Of a stretch of 64,000 nucleotides of DNA, positions 59,001 through 64,000 are shown piece by piece. The notes beneath the pieces are model-generated. The model was not told where the DNA came from. It ran no database searches and saw only the letters and a program-made list of their open reading frames with translations. Each line of letters opens with the position of its first letter. Position 1 is the stretch's first letter. Position numbers and translations under genes: made by a program. The stretch comes from Chlamydomonas reinhardtii (taxonomy: Eukaryota; Chlorophyta; Chlorophyceae; Chlamydomonadales; Chlamydomonadaceae), in NCBI RefSeq assembly GCF_000002595.2, contig NC_057020.1, positions 1,627,529 through 1,691,528 on the forward strand. The letters run 5' to 3'.

Positions 59001-62000
59001 GCGGCGGGCAGCAGGCGGGCGGCCCGGAACACTTGGATGTCGTGCGGCTGAGCGTGGCGTCGCTGCGGCGAGCGGCGGCACCAGCAACAAAATTGGCGGC
59101 AGCGGGTGCTGATGCAGCGGCGGCGGAGCCTGGTGGCGGTGGTGCTGCTGGGGCACCCGCGCCGAAGGCAGGCGAGCAGCAGGCGCAGGAGCAGCAGCCG
59201 GCAGCCGTGACGGCTGCGCCAGTTGACGCCGTGGCGACTGTATCCACTGACGCGCCCTCGGCCGCTGCAGCCTCGGGGTCGGTGTCAAAGACGGCATCCC
59301 CCGGCGCCGCCTCCACGGACCTTGACGCGCTGCTTGCTGCCGCCTTCCCACTCAGTCCCAACACGCCCGCCACAGATGAGGCTCATGCGGCGTACCGCGC
59401 TGTTGGGGCATGGCTGGCGACCAACCCGCGGCCTGCCACAGGCCACATGGCGGCGCTGCTTCCGGAGGTGGCGGCGGCGGTGCGGCAGCGCCTGCCTCCT
59501 GCACTTCGCCCCACGGCGCTGCTTAAGCTGAGCTTGAAGCGCGGCGGTCCGTCGGCTGGTGGGGCCAAGGGCGTGTTTTCGGTGACTGCGGCTCCTGGCG
59601 CAGGCGCTACAAAGAAGCAGCGGCTGGACCTTGTGCGCCTGGACGTGGCCGCGTTGAGGCGGGCGGCGGCGGCGGCGGCGGCGAAGGAGGCGGCGGGCGC
59701 TAGCAATGGTGCTGACGGTGGCGTCCGCCAGGCTGGCAGCGTTCAAGGCACAGAGAAGCCGCCGGGGGCTGCAACGGCACCGGCTGGAAGCTCCGGTGCG
59801 AGCGGCTCTGTCAGGTCCGCGCCCGCGGCCGTGGCGGTGGCGGCAGAAGGGCAGCCGCAGGGCCAGCAGGCGGAGCACCCGCAGCAGCAAGCCGTGTTGC
59901 CGGCCATGCCAACTCAAGCCGCCTCCACCACGGCCACCGCCGGGCCCATGCCTTCGTCGTCTGCAGCTGTGAAGGCGGCTGCGGTCAGGAACCTTGACGC
60001 GCTGCTTGATGCCGCCTTCCCACCCAGTCCCAACACGCCCGCCACAGATGAGGCTCATGCGGCGTACCGCGCTGTTGGGGCATGGCTGGCGACCAACCCG
60101 CGGCCTGCCACAGGCCACTTGGCGGCGCTGCTTCCAGAGGTGGCGGCGGCGGTGCGGCAGCGCCTGCCTCCCGCGCTTCGCCCCACGGCGCTGCTTAAGC
60201 TGAGCTTGAAGCGCGGCGGTCCTTCGGCTGGTGGGGCTAAGGGCGTGTTCGTGGTGACGCCAAGGCCGACTGCGGCACCTGGCGCGGCCGGTGCGGGGAA
60301 GCAGCTCGATCTCGTGCGGCTGGATGTGGCAGCGCTGAGGCGGGCTGCGGGGATGGCGGCCGCACCGGCGGCAGCAGTGCCGGCAGCCGCAGCCGGACCC
60401 ACGGCTAGTGGCTTGCAGTGGCAAGGGCAGCAAGTTCCGGGGACTGGAGCGGGCAGGACTGCAGCCGCCACCACCACAGTTGCTGCCGCAGGCCGGGCCG
60501 CCGCAGCCACGTCAAGTCTGCCAGCGGCGCCACGGGGCATATCCGCAGAGGCGGCGGCGGCAACCGACCTTGACTTGCTGCTCGCCACCGTCTTTCCGGC
60601 CTCGAAAAAGCGGTCCGTAAACGTGGCGCATGGCATTTACCGGGCCCTCGCGCCCTGGCTGGCGACGAATCCACGGCCGCAGCATGGTCTTATGGCAGCG
60701 ATGATGCCAGACGCTGTGGCAACATTGCAAAGGGTGCTGCCGCGCCCTCATCGTCCATTGCCGCTTGCGCGCTTCCTGCGCCAGCTGGACATGTCAAACG
60801 GCGTGTTTGTTGCCGAGCCTGCAACGGGGCCCCTGCGGCTCGGAAGCACGAGTATCCAGCACTATGTTGTGCGACTTGATGTGGGGAGGCTGCGGGAGCT
60901 GGCGTCGGCAGCCGAGGCGGGTGGGGGCGCGGCGCAGCCTGCATCCACCGCCGCCAGTACCGCCTTGCCACTCGGCCCGAAGGCGAAGACACTGGCTGCT
61001 GACAGCACGCCATCCGCGCCCGCGCAAGCTGCACCCGAGGCGTCGGCGCCCTCCCCTGCGCCCACGCCGGCGCCCGCATCCACCGGCCTCACGGCTGTGG
61101 CTGCCTCGGACATCGCGGCCCTCCTGGCCGCCGCCTTTCCCATCAGCAGCCACGGCCAGACCGCGGGATCGGCACCTTCCGGAGCCCCTGGGCAGCGGGA
61201 CGAGGCACATGCCGCCTTTCGCACCGTCGGCGGTTGGCTAGCCACTAGCCCGCAGCCCGAGCTGGGGCAAATGGCGGCGCAGCTGCCTGACCTGCTGGCT
61301 GCGCTGCGGCCGGCACTGCCCAGATGGCTGCGCATGCCAGTGCCGCTGAAGCTGCGGTTGGCGCGCAATGACGCGCTCGGCGGCGGGCGCGGCGTATTCG
61401 TGGTGAGCGCACTGAAGCGCACGCGGAGCGGCAGGGCTGCGGGCGCCGGCAGCGGTGTTGGAGGTGAGGCTGCGGGCGCGGGTGGTGGCGCCGGCGGCGG
61501 CATGGTGGACGCAGTGAGGCTGGACTTGGAGATGCTGCGAAGGGTCGCGGCGGCGACAGCAGCTGCGGAGGCGGAGACAGCGGCGCAGGTTGCCGGGCAG
61601 GGGGCCGTGGCGGATGCAGCGCCGGCGGCACCTGACGTGCAAGCAGACGATGCTACAGCCTCGCCGGCAGTGCAGCCGCCTTGCAAGTCAGCCGCCTCTG
61701 TCGACGCCACCGCCGCAGCGAGAGCCGACGCCGCTGCGGATGCTGCAGCTGCTGTCGCGGCGGCGGTGGAGGATGCTGGAGTGGCCACAGCTGCGCGCGG
61801 GAGCCAGAGCTGCGCGAGCGGCTGCAACCTCGGCAACCTTGGCAGCTCGGGTGCAGTTCCCGGTGACACCGAACAGCAGCAGAAGCGGCAGCAGCAGGCG
61901 CTACTGCGCAAGGACCTGTCCGAGCTGGTGGATGCCGCTTTCAAGGATCCCGCCGTGATGTGGTGCCCCTGGGAGTGGGAGGAGGTTGGGCAGACGGACG

Positions 62001-64000
62001 GCCAGCCGCCGCTTGTTATCTTGCCGGCCTACGGCGCCCAGGATGACATGTGCAAGGCCGCCGCACGGCGCCTGGCGGCGCGCCTCGCGGACGGCGCGCT
62101 GCCGCAGGCGCCGCTGCGCCGGCTGATGGAGGACCTGCAGCGCTGCGAGCGGGACCTTATGCGCGGCGTCAAGGTGGCCAGCTTGCGAGCTGCGCTGCTG
62201 GGCATGACTGGCTGCATCTTCACGCCTGTGACGCTGCCGCCGTCGAGCGACGGTTGGGCGGGTGGCGGCGGCGGTGATGCTGGCGGCAAGGGCTGGGTCA
62301 GCGAGGGCGTGCGGCTGCATGTGCGGCGTCTGGCTATGCGGGTGTTAGAGCGTATGGCCTGGCCTGAAGCCTCTGAAGAGCACCTACACGATATCACGAT
62401 GACCGCATTCGAGGAGTCCATGGCGCCAGTGCCCGGTGGGAGCAGCAGCCCTCAACACACGCAAGTCGCGCAATGCATCGGCCGCATCCTTGCCAGCCGC
62501 TGGGCGGACCGCCACCAGCCGCTCGCGCTGCGCGAGGCGCTTGCGGTGCTTGAGCAGGCCAGCAAGGCTGCGGGCGTGGCGCTGCCGGCGTGCCTGAGCC
62601 CTGGCAGCCCGGCTAAAGAGCAGCTGTACCGGCTGCGTCTCATGCTGCGCTCCCTCAAGGAGTCTGCGTTGCGCCTGCGCGACCAGGACACCGTATTGCT
62701 GCACACCAACTTGTTGCTGCATGCCACTGATTCGAGGACTGCGGAGCAGCGCCGGCGTGCCTGGGATGAGGCGGCGGCGCTGCTGACGGCTGATGACGTG
62801 GCAGGCGCAAGGGCCGCCACAGGCAGCGCCACAGGAGTCTCACCGTCCTTGGCGGCAACGTCAGGCACCAGCAAGCCCGGCAGCAAGGCCGGGCCATTGG
62901 CAAGCGACGCCGCCTGGCTGGCTGCAATGGAAGTGGCGGAGGCGGAGCTTATCAGGGCCCGTGTGGTGGAGGCTGCCCACGCACTATACGCCGGCAGCTC
63001 TGAGGCTGACTGCATCAGGCGCACGGCGGTGCGCCTGCTGCTGCGCGGCCGGCCCTTGGCAGAGCCACGACTGCGGCTGGACGTGTTGACAGAGCTGGTG
63101 CGCCGAGCGCTGCGTGGCAGTGTGCCCGGGCTGCCGACACCTCCGGCCGCCGAAGGAGCGGCGGCGGCGCTTGAACTAGCGGAGCGCGTCGACAGCGGTG
63201 TCCTGCGGCGGGCGCTGAACCGGAGCGAGTTCAGCATTCGACCTGTCGGCGGCGACGCGTTGAAGCTCGAGGCGGATGCCGGGCAGAAGGTGAATCGCGC
63301 TGGCGGCACGGGCGTCGCCGGCGGCAGTGGGGCGGCGGGTGTAGCAGCCTCAGATTTTGGCGCGCCACTGCCGTCGCGCTTGCTTGTGGTGCTGCACCGG
63401 CGGCGGCTGCGCTTGCGGATGCGAATCAGGCAGCTGGTGGAGGCCGGCGGCATGCTGGAGCTTGAGTCGTTGCTGCGGGCGGAAGCGGAAGCGGAAGGCG
63501 CGGGCGAAGTGGCAGGCACCGTATGGGAACTGCTGGAGACCATGCCCGAGGAGGAGATGCAGCTGGCGCCGGCAGCTGCGGCTGCGGGCGCACCTTTGGG
63601 AGATGCGGCGGCAACGGCGGCGGCAGCGAATGGCTGTATGGGTGTAGCGGCGGCGCAGCAGGCGTTGGTACACCCGGTTGGTGCGGATGGCGTTGGTGGG
63701 GAGCCCACTGCTGTGGCGGAGCCTGCGTCCGTGTCGGCGTCCGACGGCCCTAGGGCTGCGCCACAACCGCAGCTTGCAGCCACCGGCGACAGTGCAGTTC
63801 CCACCGCTCGGCCACTGCTGCCAGCGTTGCCAGCTGTTGCAGCCAAGGCCACTACAGCTGTGGCGGATGCGGCTACGTGTGCCTGGGAGACTCTTGCCAG
63901 ACACGCCTTCGGTGACTTGCCTCTGCTGACAGAGGGCGCAAGCCTGCCCGAGGCTTTCCACGTGGCTGCGACGATTGCGGGAGCCCAGCCGCCGGGGGCG
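56030..64000 (+). CDS. Giant intronless protein of unknown function with at least nine copies of a ~90-residue module; runs off the right edge
   Basis: One plus-strand frame stays open from an ATG at 56030 (an in-frame TAG lies two codons upstream) to the window end, at least 2,657 codons. It is built from a module with the pattern DxLLxAAFP..., DEAHAAYRAVGxWLA, MAALLPEVAAAVRQRLP, LLKLSLKRGG, GAKGVFVV, and VRLDVAALRRAA, followed by Ala/Pro-rich linkers of 30-150 residues. Modules start near 56.36, 56.92, 57.41, 57.98, 58.71, 59.32, 59.99, 60.57 and 61.11 kb; divergent ones may follow at about 61.91 and 62.39 kb, after which helical, Arg/Leu/Ala-rich sequence continues. Modules 4, 6 and 7 are nearly identical in DNA. 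No signal peptide or membrane helix is visible. I recognise no family. Reverse-strand open frames here are GC-driven shadows; the module conservation fixes the strand. Confidence 0.7.
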   Translation, partial: MRKSGPVSDSREAALVHPGQPAELTRACDAAAPQRHEQAALVLPEDPWALGEQPLTSTGRSAAGATVTPPHAGGAPRAAHAAASDLCSGGCGGGHDSCDRAGTTPGLSRAEIKALLMRAFPPDSCNRTAEEAHRLYRAVGAHLYSAPQLAPLGPMAALLRATAAGVREALPHAEREQARDALRARLLRGCAQGGSAKGVFVLSSVPGEGAAMAGPAAAAAATGGLAKSGVDSPEPAELVVRMDLRALRQAASAGAAPHTVAAAPASPAPPASPAPPALAPPPAPTPTPLPASFPSRTEIKAQLKMAFPPDPNRPAIDEAHQVYCAAGRYLAVVRSEGLSLRTLASSLRHWLPVAERSQALQVLRSRLQRRGVAAGSPRGVFVFEQVTPAAAVPGPTASASTAAVAAAIAGGEAAGGSEQLAASTMVEEWVRLDLHALWRAAAAAAAPPSAEQLEANRVFDHVDAAFPLDSQDEDRSACMLAYRSAATWLYCEHSGDPARATPLADLERAVRPTLPQPWRHLPALRKQLRLPVTRGVFVVSSLGVEGRGGSTTQPCLVRLDLTALRRAADLGSVWATAPAPTASAAAPVAAPAGAVAAPAAAVVAPAAVAAALAAGVGAGAAAVKQLPVAATGATAAAGAPAIWPASATVEAAVTEVDALLAAAFPPSPNTPAADKAHAAYRAVGAWLATNPRPATGHMAALLPEVAAAVRQRLPSALRPLALLKLSLKRGGPAAGGAKGVFVVTPMPAAAPGAAGAGKQLDLVRLDVAALRRAAGMEAACSTDVVTRTAASGASAAAGVTAAGGAVATKQAAQAATEPATSEPRRSHSPGQDQGQGQERVKRGLSAAATRSVGSGDSGSPTAAAPSVAPNATASTPASTSASVPVRTAPAEEPEDLETLLAAAFPADPAHEAIDEAHAAYRAVGSYLAGVPHTAQHGPLAALLWDVAAALRPQLPPALRTLTTLKARLMQGGRAPGGARGVFIMGQIVMGGGGQQAGGPEHLDVVRLSVASLRRAAAPATKLAAAGADAAAAEPGGGGAAGAPAPKAGEQQAQEQQPAAVTAAPVDAVATVSTDAPSAAAASGSVSKTASPGAASTDLDALLAAAFPLSPNTPATDEAHAAYRAVGAWLATNPRPATGHMAALLPEVAAAVRQRLPPALRPTALLKLSLKRGGPSAGGAKGVFSVTAAPGAGATKKQRLDLVRLDVAALRRAAAAAAAKEAAGASNGADGGVRQAGSVQGTEKPPGAATAPAGSSGASGSVRSAPAAVAVAAEGQPQGQQAEHPQQQAVLPAMPTQAASTTATAGPMPSSSAAVKAAAVRNLDALLDAAFPPSPNTPATDEAHAAYRAVGAWLATNPRPATGHLAALLPEVAAAVRQRLPPALRPTALLKLSLKRGGPSAGGAKGVFVVTPRPTAAPGAAGAGKQLDLVRLDVAALRRAAGMAAAPAAAVPAAAAGPTASGLQWQGQQVPGTGAGRTAAATTTVAAAGRAAAATSSLPAAPRGISAEAAAATDLDLLLATVFPASKKRSVNVAHGIYRALAPWLATNPRPQHGLMAAMMPDAVATLQRVLPRPHRPLPLARFLRQLDMSNGVFVAEPATGPLRLGSTSIQHYVVRLDVGRLRELASAAEAGGGAAQPASTAASTALPLGPKAKTLAADSTPSAPAQAAPEASAPSPAPTPAPASTGLTAVAASDIAALLAAAFPISSHGQTAGSAPSGAPGQRDEAHAAFRTVGGWLATSPQPELGQMAAQLPDLLAALRPALPRWLRMPVPLKLRLARNDALGGGRGVFVVSALKRTRSGRAAGAGSGVGGEAAGAGGGAGGGMVDAVRLDLEMLRRVAAATAAAEAETAAQVAGQGAVADAAPAAPDVQADDATASPAVQPPCKSAASVDATAAARADAAADAAAAVAAAVEDAGVATAARGSQSCASGCNLGNLGSSGAVPGDTEQQQKRQQQALLRKDLSELVDAAFKDPAVMWCPWEWEEVGQTDGQPPLVILPAYGAQDDMCKAAARRLAARLADGALPQAPLRRLMEDLQRCERDLMRGVKVASLRAALLGMTGCIFTPVTLPPSSDGWAGGGGGDAGGKGWVSEGVRLHVRRLAMRVLERMAWPEASEEHLHDITMTAFEESMAPVPGGSSSPQHTQVAQCIGRILASRWADRHQPLALREALAVLEQASKAAGVALPACLSPGSPAKEQLYRLRLMLRSLKESALRLRDQDTVLLHTNLLLHATDSRTAEQRRRAWDEAAALLTADDVAGARAATGSATGVSPSLAATSGTSKPGSKAGPLASDAAWLAAMEVAEAELIRARVVEAAHALYAGSSEADCIRRTAVRLLLRGRPLAEPRLRLDVLTELVRRALRGSVPGLPTPPAAEGAAAALELAERVDSGVLRRALNRSEFSIRPVGGDALKLEADAGQKVNRAGGTGVAGGSGAAGVAASDFGAPLPSRLLVVLHRRRLRLRMRIRQLVEAGGMLELESLLRAEAEAEGAGEVAGTVWELLETMPEEEMQLAPAAAAAGAPLGDAAATAAAANGCMGVAAAQQALVHPVGADGVGGEPTAVAEPASVSASDGPRAAPQPQLAATGDSAVPTARPLLPALPAVAAKATTAVADAATCAWETLARHAFGDLPLLTEGASLPEAFHVAATIAGAQPPGA
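58010..60360 (+). repeat. Near-identical coding repeats within the giant gene
   Basis: Module DNA at about 58010-58360, 59320-59575 and 60000-60360 differs at only a few positions over 200-340 bp. The first and third copies also share the following segment encoding the GKQLDLVRLDVAALRRAAGM stretch, which suggests recent duplication or gene conversion. Confidence 0.85.

Noticed and set aside
59285-60433. Minus-strand open frames of 380 and 466 codons in the 57-64 kb region
   Set aside because: They run opposite to the conserved module frame and are explained by GC-rich third positions. No family motif appears.

Overview
This window is nuclear DNA of a volvocine green alga (the Chlamydomonas/Gonium/Volvox group). 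It is GC-rich and gene-dense, with many short GT-AG introns. It carries a head-to-head histone H3/H4 pair ending in algal-type 3' stem-loops. It also has algal cell-wall and matrix enzymes with Pro/Ser-rich tracts, and mRNA 3' ends with TGTAA rather than AATAAA. I cannot name the genus from sequence alone. All exon boundaries given here were read by eye from reading frame, splice motifs and remembered family sequence.

Left third (1-22 kb). A TmcB-like multi-pass membrane gene runs off the left edge. Next comes a transposon-rich block: a Helitron replicase fragment, a 5'-truncated non-LTR retroelement that carries a PCIF1-methyltransferase-like domain, RNase H and a restriction-like endonuclease, a 235-bp exact direct repeat, and dispersed repeat copies. 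A large gene at 10.8-18.1 kb encodes a kinase-fold protein in which the catalytic motifs appear to be lost (a pseudokinase). A second LINE fragment lies at 20.3-21.8 kb.

Middle (22-36 kb) is a housekeeping block: hypoxanthine-guanine phosphoribosyltransferase (24.1-26.4, minus), histone H3 (minus) and H4 (plus) sharing a promoter with a perfect 13-bp inverted repeat, the small GTPase ARL8 (28.7-31.0, minus) head-to-head with 26S proteasome subunit RPN12 (31.3-33.8, plus), and a type I membrane protein resembling plant DUF7794/ATP6AP2 proteins (34.3-36.3, plus).

Right third (37-64 kb). A giant membrane-anchored subtilisin-like protease of the sporangin/VheA type (37.5-47.7, minus) lies head-to-head with a secreted M11 gametolysin/VMP-type metalloprotease that has a QExxH metal site and a Pro-rich tail (48.6-54.9, plus). 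These two probable wall or matrix lytic enzymes share a 0.95-kb intergenic region. From 56.03 kb to the right edge there is one uninterrupted reading frame of at least 2,657 codons. It is built from at least nine copies of a roughly 90-residue module that I do not recognise, joined by Ala-rich linkers. It is the best candidate here for something undescribed.
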